This document shows, one piece after another, positions 1 to 7,602 of a DNA stretch of 64,000 bases; positions within the stretch are counted from its first letter, which is position 1, and every line of letters begins with the position of its first letter. Source of the DNA: Paenibacillus sp. 19GGS1-52 (GTDB taxonomy: Bacteria > Bacillota > Bacilli > Paenibacillales > Paenibacillaceae). A model generated the notes under the pieces. It saw only the letters and a program-made list of their open reading frames with translations, was not told the DNA's origin and did not search any database. A program made the translations under genes and the position numbers. Location of the stretch: NCBI RefSeq assembly GCF_022369515.1, contig NZ_CP059724.1, forward strand, positions 1,488,001 through 1,552,000, given 5' to 3'.

Positions 1-231
1 TCCTACCAGGACGACTTTCAATATAAACACAGAGAACATGGAACTATTATGGAGATAACTACCATTAAAGAATTAATATCTATTCATAACACCGTGATTT
101 TCTCAAACACTTTCTCATAAAGACCATCATTAAGCACCCTACTAAATAAGGATGATATTTTTGTGGATTTAATACTGGGAGTAGATATTGGATTTCATGA
201 TGGATGTTTATTGCTAGCAAAGTCACCCTAA
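1..231 (+). pseudogene. Possible remnant of a degraded coding sequence at the left edge
   Basis: One forward frame is open from the first base, broken only by in-frame TAA codons at 118-120 and 229-231. The two translated stretches (about 39 and 36 residues) have protein-like composition, for example the segment LGVDIGFHDG just before the second stop. A site-like CATAACACC occurs at 85-93, so the piece may be a cassette fragment overlapped by a decayed left arm. I recognise no family. It could be chance open sequence in AT-rich DNA. Confidence 0.25.
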
Positions 232-239
232 ATACTCGG

Positions 240-368
240 ATGAAACAAATATTGAGTAGTCTTAACAACTTAATAGAACAATATGAATCAAGATCTGCTG
301 AGCTTAAAAACTTAATTGAATTTGAGGAAGAACTTACTAAGAGATATTTGAAAGTAGGGACTAAATGA
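240..368 (+). CDS. Small hypothetical protein, coupled to the next gene
   Basis: The frame encodes 42 residues, strongly helical and charged, with heptad-like spacing (residues 1-35) suggesting a short coiled coil. Its TGA stop (366-368) overlaps the ATG of the HEAT-repeat gene in an ATGA arrangement, which suggests translational coupling. No good Shine-Dalgarno precedes ATG 240. An in-frame ATG at 204 would add 12 residues. It may instead be the 3' end of a longer, now damaged gene whose earlier part lies in 1-231. No family recognised. Confidence 0.4.
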   Translation: MKQILSSLNNLIEQYESRSAELKNLIEFEEELTKRYLKVGTK

Positions 369-1051
369 AGAAGTTCATGAGTTTTTTGAATATTATTTCT
401 GTAACTGAAGGCAAAGATAGATACATCCGAAATCTTATTAATCGAATGTCTACAGTTGATAATGCTAAAAGTTCAGGCGAATCTATCAGTTTTAAAGCAC
501 ATAGAGAAGCAGAATCATTAAGCGATAAAGACTTGATTCCAATATTAGTTGATCATATTAGCAACTCAAGTAGTCAAGGGTTGAAGTCATTTAGAAATGC
601 TGCATATTTCATACTTTCAAAGTTGCTTCAAAAACACGAAAACCTTGAGGCACTACAGTTCTTAATTAATCAACTAAAGCTAGAAATTGATAAGTATGTG
701 ATTAGTAGCATGTTAGATCGAATCTCAGAATTAAATAAAACTGAATCTATTGAATTAGCCCCGATTTTTCAGTTTGTACAACATCAAGATTGGACAATTC
801 GACATTCTGCAATAAGGGCTCTTAAGAAATCTAGAGACCCGCAAGCTAGAAAAGTAATTCTAGAGATTATTTTAAGGAGCAAAGGTGATTTTAGAAAGAA
901 TAAAGAAGATATTATTTATTCTGTTTCTACATTATCTGATATTGGTACTATTGAAGACTTGGAATTATTAGAAGAGTTATCAATTAATAAAATACGTGAT
1001 ATTAGAGATTCATCTACTTATGCTATAGAAACTATAAATAAACGTCAATAA
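365..1051 (+). CDS. HEAT-repeat domain protein
   Basis: A protein of 228 residues, soluble, with no signal peptide. Residues about 65-225 look like paired amphipathic helices, and the stretch near residue 140 (QDWTIRHSAIRALKKS) is a typical HEAT-like unit: a helix, then xxVRxxAxxAL-type spacing. HEAT repeats are protein-interaction scaffolds, so binding rather than catalysis is the likely role; the partner cannot be inferred. It is the first complete gene of the cassette array and is followed by a full attC-like site. Its start overlaps the stop of the preceding small ORF. Confidence 0.7.
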   Translation: MKKFMSFLNIISVTEGKDRYIRNLINRMSTVDNAKSSGESISFKAHREAESLSDKDLIPILVDHISNSSSQGLKSFRNAAYFILSKLLQKHENLEALQFLINQLKLEIDKYVISSMLDRISELNKTESIELAPIFQFVQHQDWTIRHSAIRALKKSRDPQARKVILEIILRSKGDFRKNKEDIIYSVSTLSDIGTIEDLELLEELSINKIRDIRDSSTYAIETINKRQ

Positions 1052-1090
1052 ACAAGCGGATGGTATTTTTCAAAGAAGTCAGTTCCTTCA

Positions 1091-1276
1091 GATAACACCA
1101 TATTCACGCTTCGAGCCATTCGGCTCTCGTTCCGGAAGTTAGAGGTGGATTTAGCGAAGCATTTTCAGCAGCAGGGAGCGGAATCAACCGGACACATCCT
1201 GCTACCTAACCGCATCGCGGCCAGTTGCTTCGCTCCTTTAAGGTGGGAGGACGTCGTGAATACCAAAACGTTATGT
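1091..1276 (+). repeat. attC-like recombination site 1 (full, long form)
   Basis: Left arm ATAACACCATATTCACGC (1092-1109) and right arm CGTGAAT (1255-1261) with GTTATGT (1270-1276) form the outer inverted repeat. Between them lie a short hairpin (GAGCC/GGCTC near 1112-1128) and a second dyad (CTACCTAA/TTTAAGGTGG). GGGAGG at 1245-1250, five bases before GTG 1256, starts a 10-residue peptide (MNTKTLCEIP) whose TAA (1286-1288) directly abuts the ATG of the next gene. Confidence 0.8.
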
Positions 1277-1288
1277 GAAATACCCTAA

Positions 1289-1645
1289 ATGCGATATAAG
1301 GAGGATCTGATAGGTATGGGTGTTACATACCAATTAATAAACTTATCAAAGAAAGAAGTTATTAATTACTCTCACCTACCGGCTTCAAAACTAAGGGGAA
1401 TCGTTGGAAATCCAGTCTCTTCCGCGATTACTACCTGGTACTTAATAAATAACATAGGCGATACTATTACATTTCTTTCGGAACTAGATGAATCTCCACA
1501 AGACATAGAACACTATAAAGAAGTAACAGATAGAATAATCAATGAATTAATTCAGAATCAAATTCTAAAAGATGAAGGATTAATGTATGTAGATAAAGAT
1601 GATTCTAGTAATTTATATAAGGGATTTAAAGAATATTTGGATTGA
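1289..1645 (+). CDS. Hypothetical protein (118 aa)
   Basis: I do not recognise a family. The product is soluble, acidic toward the C-terminus, and contains LPASKLRGIVGN near residue 31, which reads like a structured turn-helix region. ATG 1289 immediately follows the stop of the site-encoded leader peptide (TAAATG), which would allow coupled initiation. A second start, ATG 1316, lies 11 bases after AAGGAGG (1298-1304) and would remove nine residues. The gene is one cassette between attC-like sites 1 and 2. Confidence 0.55.
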   Translation: MRYKEDLIGMGVTYQLINLSKKEVINYSHLPASKLRGIVGNPVSSAITTWYLINNIGDTITFLSELDESPQDIEHYKEVTDRIINELIQNQILKDEGLMYVDKDDSSNLYKGFKEYLD

Positions 1646-1661
1646 CTTAGGGTAGGTACTT

Positions 1662-1765
1662 CACATAACAATGATTCAAGCTATCAGCCCTGCGAGGCTA
1701 AGTCTACGACCCAGTCACTTTGCTCCTTTAAGCCTCTCGGGTTCATGAAGACAACAACGTTATAG
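1662..1765 (+). repeat. attC-like recombination site 2 (full, short form)
   Basis: Left arm CATAACAATGATTCAAG (1664-1680); right arm TCATGAA (1743-1749) and GTTATAG (1759-1765). The inner dyad is GAGGCTAA / TTTAAGCCTC. The embedded start is ATG 1745 and encodes only MKTTTL before TAG, which is the last part of the GTTATAG box. No purine-rich RBS precedes it. Confidence 0.75.
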
Positions 1766-1865
1766 GAAATCAGAGAAAGACTATAAATTTCAATTGAAAA
1801 TACATTAATAAACCTAAAATTAAAATTTAATTGGAATAATTACCCTTATGGAGAGGCGAAAGTTC

Positions 1866-2186
1866 ATGAATAGGACTGAGATTGAAGAAGCAATTAAAGA
1901 TATTTGTGGGAAAATAATACTTTCATTAAGAGGTAATCAAGGTGAAGATGGTAATGCTCTTATTGATGCAGAATTAATTGAATCACTCCACAGAAACTTA
2001 GAGAACTATAAAGAAGTAATAGCTAATGAAAAAATGGTTTCGAAAGATGTTGTTAGTTTAGTATTCTACACGTGTGGACGATTTCAAAGTCAAAGTAATT
2101 ATTCAAAGAACTCGATAGAGTTATTAAGAGAATTTGAAAGATTATATTTTAAGATTCAAATGACCTTTTCAATTGAGGGATTATAA
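1866..2186 (+). CDS. Hypothetical protein (106 aa)
   Basis: An unrecognised soluble, predominantly helical protein. Start ATG 1866 is preferred because GGAGAGG ends about nine bases upstream; ATG 1848 in the same frame would add six residues but lacks an RBS. About 100 AT-rich bases separate the preceding attC-like site from the gene, so it may carry its own promoter, although I cannot define one. The sequence has no signal peptide, membrane segment or recognisable catalytic motif. Confidence 0.55.
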   Translation: MNRTEIEEAIKDICGKIILSLRGNQGEDGNALIDAELIESLHRNLENYKEVIANEKMVSKDVVSLVFYTCGRFQSQSNYSKNSIELLREFERLYFKIQMTFSIEGL

Positions 2187-2234
2187 AGACCTAAATGGCC
2201 AAGGGGGCCCTTAAAGGAATTTCAGGAAGTCGCT

Positions 2235-2393
2235 GACATACTATTCACACATTGGGCCATAAAGGCCCTCGGTCACAGATAGCATTTTCGGGGAGGTGGA
2301 TTTAGCGGATAACTCTGCACCGGCTAAGTCTTATGACCCGTTCCCTGCGGTTCACTTAAGGCTCTCAGATTCGTGAATACAACAACGTTAGGT
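2235..2393 (+). repeat. attC-like recombination site 3 (full)
   Basis: The left arm is damaged: GACATACTATTCACAC lacks several bases relative to CCTAACACCATATTCACGC. The right arm is intact: CGTGAAT (2372-2378) and GTTAGGT (2387-2393). The hairpin GGGCC-ataaa-GGCCC lies next to the left arm. GTG 2373 opens a 32-residue leader ending at TAG 2469-2471, unusually long and hydrophobic at its end. Confidence 0.7.
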
Positions 2394-2560
2394 GAAAACG
2401 GTGAAGAGCACTTAAAACATTTTCTGAGGGAAGGTGGGTTTAATATAATATTAGTAATCATCATTATGTAGGGGACCTGCTCATTTCTATATGGAGTTTA
2501 ATTGAAGGAATTAAACATAGAAATAGATTTATCTTTAGAGAGAGAATTAAATATTACCTA

Positions 2561-2803
2561 ATGAGTTTGATTTTTTCAATTATTGTCGGAATTCTAGGAA
2601 GTCTTGCATCACACGATACAGATATAGGATTATTAATTTCAGTCGTAATCTCACTGACATTAATACTTGGAAACACTATGTACTATGTAAAAGTTGAAAG
2701 AATTAAAAGTAGATTAGAAATACAATTTAGAATGTGGAAATACATATTACTTTCATTCATTATATTGATTTTGAATTTGATAATAAATGAAATGATAAAG
2801 TGA
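2561..2803 (+). CDS. Small membrane protein (80 aa)
   Basis: About three hydrophobic segments are visible: residues 3-17, 22-41 and 60-76, with positively charged residues between segments 2 and 3 that would face the cytoplasm. No family recognised. ATG 2561 overlaps a TAA of a short upstream frame, so initiation could be coupled; no clear independent RBS is seen. It lies about 165 bases after site 3 and 30 bases before site 4, as expected for a cassette gene. Confidence 0.55.
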   Translation: MSLIFSIIVGILGSLASHDTDIGLLISVVISLTLILGNTMYYVKVERIKSRLEIQFRMWKYILLSFIILILNLIINEMIK

Positions 2804-2835
2804 ATTTAAGAAAATTCGAAGATGTCACCGGCATC

Positions 2836-3026
2836 ACCTAATACCATATTCACGCATCGGGCCATTTGGCCCTCGGTCCGGCAGTAGTTAGAAGAGGATT
2901 CGAAGATGGATTTTCAGTAGTTAGGAAGCAGATTCAGCCGGACACATCCCACCACCTAACCGCATCGCGGCCAGTCGCTGCGCTTCTTTAAGGTGGTGGA
3001 ACGTCGTGAACACAGAGACGTTAGGC
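2836..3026 (+). repeat. attC-like recombination site 4 (full, long form)
   Basis: Left arm ACCTAATACCATATTCACGC (2836-2855), hairpin GGGCC-atttg-GCCC, inner dyad CCACCACCTAA / TTAAGGTGGTGG (2948-2999), right arm CGTGAAC and GTTAGGC (3020-3026). This is one of the best-preserved copies. GTG 3006 begins MNTETLGEA and stays open into the following gene, giving an in-frame extension of 18 codons. Confidence 0.85.
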
Positions 3027-3059
3027 GAAGCACTGATAAATTATATATTGGAGGAACAA

Positions 3060-3431
3060 ATGATTAAAAACATTGGAGCTAGTCTAAAAGCTATAATTGC
3101 CGGTTACCTCTTTGATGTAATTGGAATAATAGTAGTATCTGGTTTGCTTTCTTTTACGCCATTGAAAGGATCGTATTGGACATATCTAGTAATAAGTATG
3201 ATTTTTATAATTTTTGGTGGTTATATAGCAGCGAGTGTTACAAGAAATTATAGATTTATAAATGCAGGATTTGTTGGAACCATACATATTTTATGGGCTT
3301 TGTACATGGGCGGGTACTCAGAAACTCTAAAGATTTTTATTATTCAGGTATTGGCTATTCCTTTAGCAGTATTGGGCGGGATTATTTCAAAAAAGAAAAA
3401 ACCAATTATTAGAGATATAGAACAGATTTAA
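3060..3431 (+). CDS. Cassette-encoded integral membrane protein (123 aa)
   Basis: Four hydrophobic segments are visible, starting near residues 8, 35, 65 and 92, ending in a basic tail with KKKK. No transporter signature or known family. ATG 3060 is chosen because GGAGG (3050-3054) lies five bases upstream. The frame also extends without a stop to GTG 3006 inside the preceding attC-like site, so an N-terminally extended form could be made from the site's own start. The gene ends about 40 bases before site 5. Confidence 0.65.
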   Translation: MIKNIGASLKAIIAGYLFDVIGIIVVSGLLSFTPLKGSYWTYLVISMIFIIFGGYIAASVTRNYRFINAGFVGTIHILWALYMGGYSETLKIFIIQVLAIPLAVLGGIISKKKKPIIRDIEQI

Positions 3432-3471
3432 GTACATGTTTTGAAAGTGATTTGAAGAAGTTAGTGCCATC

Positions 3472-3534
3472 GCCTAACACCCTGTTTACGCTGCGGGTCT
3501 GGCGTCCCTTAAGCCGAATACAAGAACGTAATAC
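3472..3534 (+). repeat. attC-like recombination site 5 (short, degenerate right box)
   Basis: Left arm GCCTAACACCCTGTTTACGC is clear. The right end reads GAATAC and GTAATAC (3528-3534) instead of GTTRRRY, so the crossover box may be dead. At only about 63 bp it lacks the long internal dyads. Confidence 0.6.
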
Positions 3535-3572
3535 GTAATAACTGAGAATACTAATTAGGAGCCCTACAGTTC

Positions 3573-3911
3573 ATGAGACATATCTATTTATTCGCAATAA
3601 TGGTTTTATTATTAATTGGATGTAGTAAACCCGATTCTCTTACAACTAAACAAGAGGATAAATTAGTAATTGAACAATATTTCTATTCTCAAGATGAAGA
3701 ACCATTAAAAAAACTAGCAGAAAAAATGAAGTTAGAAGGTTGTAAAATAAATGACTTCAAATCTTATGAATTGGAAGGAATAGAGGAATGGTACTTCTAT
3801 TCAAGTAAAGAGATTAACAAAAATGAAATTGATGAGGAAGATCTAAAAAGCGAACAATATGCTAAAGAATATAATGTGAAATATGATGGGCATGGATTTC
3901 CACTTGATTAG
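3573..3911 (+). CDS. Predicted lipoprotein (112 aa)
   Basis: A type II signal peptide is evident: MRH followed by a hydrophobic stretch and the lipobox LLIGC (cysteine about residue 17). The mature protein would therefore be diacylglyceryl-anchored to the outer face of the membrane. The remaining ~95 residues are charged and contain YFYSQDEEP and WYFYSSKE segments. I recognise no family. The RBS is weak (GGAG about 12 bases from ATG). It is one of several small lipoproteins in the array, a common type of cassette cargo. Confidence 0.7.
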   Translation: MRHIYLFAIMVLLLIGCSKPDSLTTKQEDKLVIEQYFYSQDEEPLKKLAEKMKLEGCKINDFKSYELEGIEEWYFYSSKEINKNEIDEEDLKSEQYAKEYNVKYDGHGFPLD

Positions 3912-3955
3912 AATGAAGAAAGTCTTTGAGAGTAATCCATGAAGCCAGTTACTAC

Positions 3956-4112
3956 GTATAACAAAGCATTTACGCCGCGGTCCTGACGGTCCTTGGTCTG
4001 TAGAAGTTAAGGCGAGGATGTTATGGCTGCAGACAACCCTGATAGGCTAAGTCTTCGAACCGATGCTACGCGTCTTAAGCCTCTCGGGTTCGTGAATACG
4101 GAAACGTTAGGT
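3956..4112 (+). repeat. attC-like recombination site 6 (full)
   Basis: Left arm GTATAACAAAGCATTTACGC; hairpin GGTCCTGACGGTCC beside it; inner dyad AGGCTAA / TTAAGCCT; right arm CGTGAAT (4091-4097) and GTTAGGT (4106-4112). GTG 4092 opens a 13-residue peptide beginning MNTETLGG and ending at TAA 4131-4133. Confidence 0.8.
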
Positions 4113-4305
4113 GGAATTATTGCAAACCGGTAATAAATATAAGGGTGTTCAACCGATAATAGGGAATATGAATATCAATGAATGGAAGTATAAGTTTCAA
4201 GTAGTTGAGGAGATAGAGGATACAAGTTTAGAAATTGTGGCTAATAACAACTATGAACTACAAGTAGAAGCAATTGAAGAAATATTAAGAAGATATAATG
4301 CATGA
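4111..4305 (+). CDS. Hypothetical protein (up to 64 aa)
   Basis: A short soluble protein with no recognised family. The C-terminal half (residues 29-62) is acidic and probably helical. The earliest start, GTG 4111, lies within the last bases of attC-like site 6 and has no separate RBS; ATG 4168 is an alternative. The gene may be 5'-truncated by the recombination event that placed it here. A complete site follows 23 bases after its stop. Confidence 0.45.
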   Translation: MELLQTGNKYKGVQPIIGNMNINEWKYKFQVVEEIEDTSLEIVANNNYELQVEAIEEILRRYNA

Positions 4306-4328
4306 TAAATCAATGATGGCATTAACAT

Positions 4329-4501
4329 CACCTAACATTGTATTTAACACTGCGGATCGGCAAGCCGATCCTTGGTCTGCCCGAAGCATTTCGAGGAAGT
4401 GAATCAGGCAGACCTATACGACCGCCTAACTGTCGGAATCACAGCTGGTTCCTGGCGGAACCTTAAGGCGGTAGGACGTCGTGAATGTGGAAACGTTATA
4501 T
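4329..4501 (+). repeat. attC-like recombination site 7 (full, long form)
   Basis: Left arm CACCTAACATTGTATTTAAC, strong hairpin GGATCGGCAAGCCGATCC (4354-4371), inner dyad ACCGCCTAA / TTAAGGCGGT, right arm CGTGAAT and GTTATAT (4495-4501). GTG 4481 begins MNVETLYAI and remains open into the next gene (20 codons before its own ATG). Confidence 0.8.
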
Positions 4502-4540
4502 GCAATAGGCCGAGATCATGAATATTGTGAGGTGTTTTCA

Positions 4541-5026
4541 ATGGAGAATTGGATTGAACTCGATTCAAAAAGGTATCGGATTGTCTGGGATAAATTTTAT
4601 AATGATTTAAAGTTTAACCCTAGCGGGGTTAGGGAAAATCTCCGTACCTTCACATTACCCAGCCCATTTAAAGTGTTTGATATCACAGGTCTATATGGAA
4701 CAAACTTTGAAATTCAATATAAAGAATTAGAGGAAAGTATTATAAAAGCATTTCTTGATTGCACAGCTGAAACTGAATATATTTATGCACTTGATTGGCA
4801 ACATACTTCATATCTATTCAATCCACATCTAGAGAGTCGCTTAAATGAGTGGGGAGAATGGCCAATTACTTTATATCCGAACGGTGATTATTATCTCTTT
4901 CTTAATCAATCAATGTCGTGGGGATATTTAGGCCACCCATGGGAGAAAACAATAAGTATTTTTGGAGAAGAGTTTTTGAAAGCAATTGTGAGACATAAAC
5001 CAAAGTTATTTGATAAAGAACTATGA
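4541..5026 (+). CDS. Hypothetical protein (161 aa), Trp/Tyr-rich
   Basis: The product is soluble and unusually rich in aromatic residues, with segments such as YALDWQHTSYLFNPH and LYPNGDYYLFLNQSMSWGYL. These suggest a compact beta-rich domain similar to uncharacterised Firmicute proteins of this size. I cannot name the family with confidence. ATG 4541 is preferred because GAGGTG lies about seven bases upstream. The frame also extends to GTG 4481 in the preceding attC-like site, so a longer form is possible. It is a single-gene cassette between sites 7 and 8. Confidence 0.65.
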   Translation: MENWIELDSKRYRIVWDKFYNDLKFNPSGVRENLRTFTLPSPFKVFDITGLYGTNFEIQYKELEESIIKAFLDCTAETEYIYALDWQHTSYLFNPHLESRLNEWGEWPITLYPNGDYYLFLNQSMSWGYLGHPWEKTISIFGEEFLKAIVRHKPKLFDKEL

Positions 5027-5072
5027 GAGAATTATAGAACTATGTAAATAACTCTAAGAAGCGGTCTACAGC

Positions 5073-5223
5073 ATATAACACAATATACACACATCGGATT
5101 CTCCCTCGGTCCGGACCGGAGAAGTGTAGTCAGCCGGACACACCCACACTACCCAACCGCGTCTCGGCCAGTCACTACGCTCCTTTAGGGTGGTGAGGCG
5201 TCGTGAATACAACAACGTTATCT
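5073..5223 (+). repeat. attC-like recombination site 8 (full)
   Basis: Left arm ATATAACACAATATACAC; inner dyad CACACTACCCAA / TTTAGGGTGGTG; right arm CGTGAAT (5202-5208) and GTTATCT (5217-5223). GTG 5203 starts MNTTTLSE, running 27 residues to TGA 5284-5286 and overlapping the beginning of the next gene in another frame. Confidence 0.75.
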
Positions 5224-5242
5224 GAAACTGACGAAGAACAAA

Positions 5243-5695
5243 TTGATAAAGAAGGTCATAACTTTGAAGTTATCAAAATTACATGATTTAAAACGATTAA
5301 ATTACATTGAGCTTTTTCCTGGTAGTCTGTTTAAAGGTTATCTTAATGAAGAATCTATTTATATTGATGATGATTCTTTTAGCTTTGTAGTAGCAGCAAT
5401 CAAGAAAAGCTTTGAACAATATAAGCCTTTTGAATGTTTAGAAATCGAGAAGGGTCAATGGCTTTCAATCATACAAGAATTACTGAATCTAAGGGAAATA
5501 ATAATTTCAAAAGATTGGATAAAACTAGAAGAGTATATTTCATTATTTTATATAGAAGAATCAGTTTGCAAATGGAAGTTAGCAGAATATTTAAAGATCA
5601 ATATTTTAGAGCTAGAAGCATTAATTAATGAACTGATAGGATGGATCGAAGCACAACTTATAGTAAATGAAAGAATTACATTAATAGGGCTCTGA
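5243..5695 (+). CDS. Hypothetical protein (150 aa)
   Basis: A soluble, leucine- and isoleucine-rich helical protein with no recognised domain. Start TTG 5243 lies 20 bases beyond the recombination box and has only a weak purine-rich upstream sequence. The leader peptide of site 8 ends inside this gene at 5286, so ribosomes from the leader may contribute to initiation. The stop TGA overlaps the ATG of a 39-residue ORF in a TGATG arrangement, making a two-gene cassette likely. Confidence 0.6.
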   Translation: MIKKVITLKLSKLHDLKRLNYIELFPGSLFKGYLNEESIYIDDDSFSFVVAAIKKSFEQYKPFECLEIEKGQWLSIIQELLNLREIIISKDWIKLEEYISLFYIEESVCKWKLAEYLKINILELEALINELIGWIEAQLIVNERITLIGL

Positions 5696-5814
5696 TGTTT
5701 GTAAGCATCTCAAGGAATCTTCTTTTTATGGATAGGGAAGATATTTTGTTGGAACGATACGGTTTAGAACCCGAACTTAAATATTCACAAGAAATTAGGT
5801 CGTTACTAATTTAA
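5695..5814 (+). CDS. Small coupled ORF (39 aa)
   Basis: This ORF starts at ATG 5695, which shares bases with the TGA of the upstream gene, and ends at TAA 5812-5814. The sequence is charged and helix-like (MDREDILLERYG in the middle), so it could be a genuine small partner of the 150-residue protein, for instance a small regulator. No family recognised. The alternative is that it is a frameshifted C-terminal piece of the upstream gene. Confidence 0.4.
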   Translation: MFVSISRNLLFMDREDILLERYGLEPELKYSQEIRSLLI

Positions 5815-5887
5815 GAAATAAATAATGATAATCATGAAGTTAACTTAAAAAAAGAAGTGTATGAGGGCAAGTTCATGGAGTCGGTAA

Positions 5888-5963
5888 CATCTGCTAACCC
5901 CGTCGGACCCGGGTCTGGCGCTCCTTAAGCTAGTGAGGGTTCATGAATACAAGAATGTATGGC
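5888..5963 (+). repeat. attC-like recombination site 9 (short, degenerate)
   Basis: The left arm is reduced to CTGCTAACCCC. The right part is TCATGAATAC (5941-5950) followed by GTATGGC (5957-5963), one base off GTTAGGC-type boxes. ATG 5943, preceded by GTGAGGGTTC, starts a 12-residue peptide, MNTRMYGETALK. Confidence 0.6.
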
Positions 5964-6006
5964 GAAACCGCTTTAAAATAGTTCATTAAATACTAGGAGT
6001 AAATCA

Positions 6007-6456
6007 ATGAAGATATCAAAAATAGAAATACAAAAAAGAGAAAGGGAAGGATATCCAGGCACTATTATCTTTGCAGATTTTATTATCGATGGTGTCTCCT
6101 TGTATGAAGAGATAGCTCAAACTTATGATTATGTATCTTGTCTCGGATGGGGAAGTAAAGATTTTCAACTAAATCAAATAGAGCGTTTATTACTTCGTTG
6201 CGAATCAGATTTCCCCAATAATCGTAACTCACTTTTCATATGTCCAGCATGTGCAGACTTAGGTTGTGGTGCAAATACAGCAAAAATTGATAAACAAGAT
6301 GGAATTGTAATATGGTCCTTATTTGGTTCACAAAATAACATTACTGATAAACTGACTATAAATGATCTAAGAACTTATTATTTTGAAGTTGATGAGTATA
6401 ATAGAGTTATTGAGGGTTCACTAGGAATTGGTTCATATAAATGGCCATGGAATTAA
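6007..6456 (+). CDS. Conserved hypothetical protein with CPxCxxxxC motif
   Basis: A protein of 149 residues with an apparent GWG segment (residues 47-50) and a Cys cluster, CPACADLGCG (residues about 79-88), that could bind zinc. It then has a beta-rich segment ending in IVIWSLFG. Start ATG 6007 follows GGAG by eight bases. The damaged gene at 17860-18172 in the same array is a homologue: it has LGWGS, VCPWCGDEEC and IIIWRDF in the same order, and a related C-terminal end. The family is common in Firmicutes as far as I recall, but I know no function. Confidence 0.65.
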   Translation: MKISKIEIQKREREGYPGTIIFADFIIDGVSLYEEIAQTYDYVSCLGWGSKDFQLNQIERLLLRCESDFPNNRNSLFICPACADLGCGANTAKIDKQDGIVIWSLFGSQNNITDKLTINDLRTYYFEVDEYNRVIEGSLGIGSYKWPWN

Positions 6457-6497
6457 AGACTTTAACATTTTTAGATTATTTAATGAGGAAGCGGAAT

Positions 6498-6601
6498 CAC
6501 CTAATAATGCATTCACGCTACGAATTCCGGCAATTACGTATTCGGATTCACTTCCGGGACCGAGACGGCTTGTCAGCCGAAGTGTGAACACATTGTTATA
6601 G
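6498..6601 (+). repeat. attC-like recombination site 10 (full)
   Basis: Left arm CACCTAATAATGCATTCACGC (6498-6518), internal hairpin CGGCTTGTCAGCCG (6565-6578), right arm GTGTGAA and GTTATAG (6595-6601). GTG codons occur in the right arm, but no MNTxTL-like leader is obvious here. Confidence 0.7.
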
Positions 6602-6716
6602 GATGGATCGGACTTCATCGAATTACTTTCATGCTGTTCCTAATCTCTGTTTGAAAAAAATATCTGTGACGAAATTGATAAACAATATTGATAAATGAAA
6701 GGAAGATAAATAATAT

Positions 6717-7145
6717 TTGAATATTTTATTTTTACTATCAGCTCCTATGCACACAATCCTTTATCTTTTCATTATTATTGTTTGCATTCGATCAATATTT
6801 AGAATAGATCTTTTAAGATGGACAAATCCAAGGATTTCTGCGAGAGTACAAATCATTTCAGTATTTATAGGCAGAGTATTATGCTTAACGGCTACAGGAA
6901 TTTTCATTTGGATTTCTATCCCATATTGGAAAGATGATTTTTTGTTGATAACAAAGAAGTATATCGTAACGGAAAGTTATCCTCTGGCAAAATATAATGA
7001 ATCTAAAGATTTAAATGAATACGTTGTTTTTAATACTAGGACGTTAACATTTTTATTTGACTCAGAGATGGATATTGGTAAAAAATATGAAATTAAATAC
7101 TTGCCTAACACTAATATTGGAATATACAGAAGAGAGATCAAATAA
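6717..7145 (+). CDS. Membrane protein with extracytoplasmic C-terminal domain (142 aa)
   Basis: Two hydrophobic segments are visible (residues 10-27 and 48-68), separated by a basic loop. About 70 polar residues follow, with YVVFNTRTLTFLF and KYEIKYLPNTNIG, a pattern that suggests a small beta-strand domain outside the membrane. The start is TTG 6717; AAAGGAAG lies about 11 bases upstream. About 115 bases separate it from site 10, longer than usual for a cassette. No family assigned. Confidence 0.6.
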   Translation: MNILFLLSAPMHTILYLFIIIVCIRSIFRIDLLRWTNPRISARVQIISVFIGRVLCLTATGIFIWISIPYWKDDFLLITKKYIVTESYPLAKYNESKDLNEYVVFNTRTLTFLFDSEMDIGKKYEIKYLPNTNIGIYRREIK

Positions 7146-7177
7146 CGATTGTGCTATTCGAAGAAACCTTCAAACTT

Positions 7178-7234
7178 GCCTAACATTACATTCCTTCATG
7201 GTCGCTTACGAAATTATAGATGAATACAAGGACT
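7178..7234 (+). repeat. Remnant of an attC-like site (left arm and decayed right arm)
   Basis: GCCTAACATTACATTCCTTC (7178-7197) resembles a left arm with its L box mutated. GATGAATACAAGGAC (7220-7234) resembles a right arm without a GTT box. The next 140 bases contain no recognisable gene. Confidence 0.4.
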
Positions 7235-7528
7235 AGTTTGATAATCACCGGACTTGGGGAAGCCCGGATTGCTAACGAATGTAATGGAAGGTATTGAAAT
7301 AGACTATTCTGGAGAATTCCTCGGTTATGAGGTATTGGGTCATGACATGATTTAGGAAAGGATTTTATAAATAAATAAAAATCAAAATAAATGCTAATGG
7401 ATTAACATATGACTATGAAGATGCGAAACGAACTTGCGAATACTGTTATAGTGATGAGTCAGGGGTGGAGCCTGCTTTGTGGCAACCTTGGTCAATATTA
7501 CAGTACAATTATAAGCAACCCGAGGAAA

Positions 7529-7578
7529 CGCAAGCGGCATTAAGGCGCCAGGACATCGTGAATACAGAAACGTTAGCT
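7529..7578 (+). repeat. attC-like half site (right arm)
   Basis: GGCATTAAGGCGCC, then GGACATCGTGAATACAG and GTTAGCT (7572-7578), match the right half of the long-form sites. No left arm is visible upstream. Upstream, an open frame from about 7375 runs through this arm into the SRPBCC gene; its first part (for example DYEDAKRTCEYCYSDES) reads like a fragment of an unrelated cassette gene. Confidence 0.6.
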
Positions 7579-7602
7579 GAAATTAGTGGAGCGTTTAAAT
7601 AC

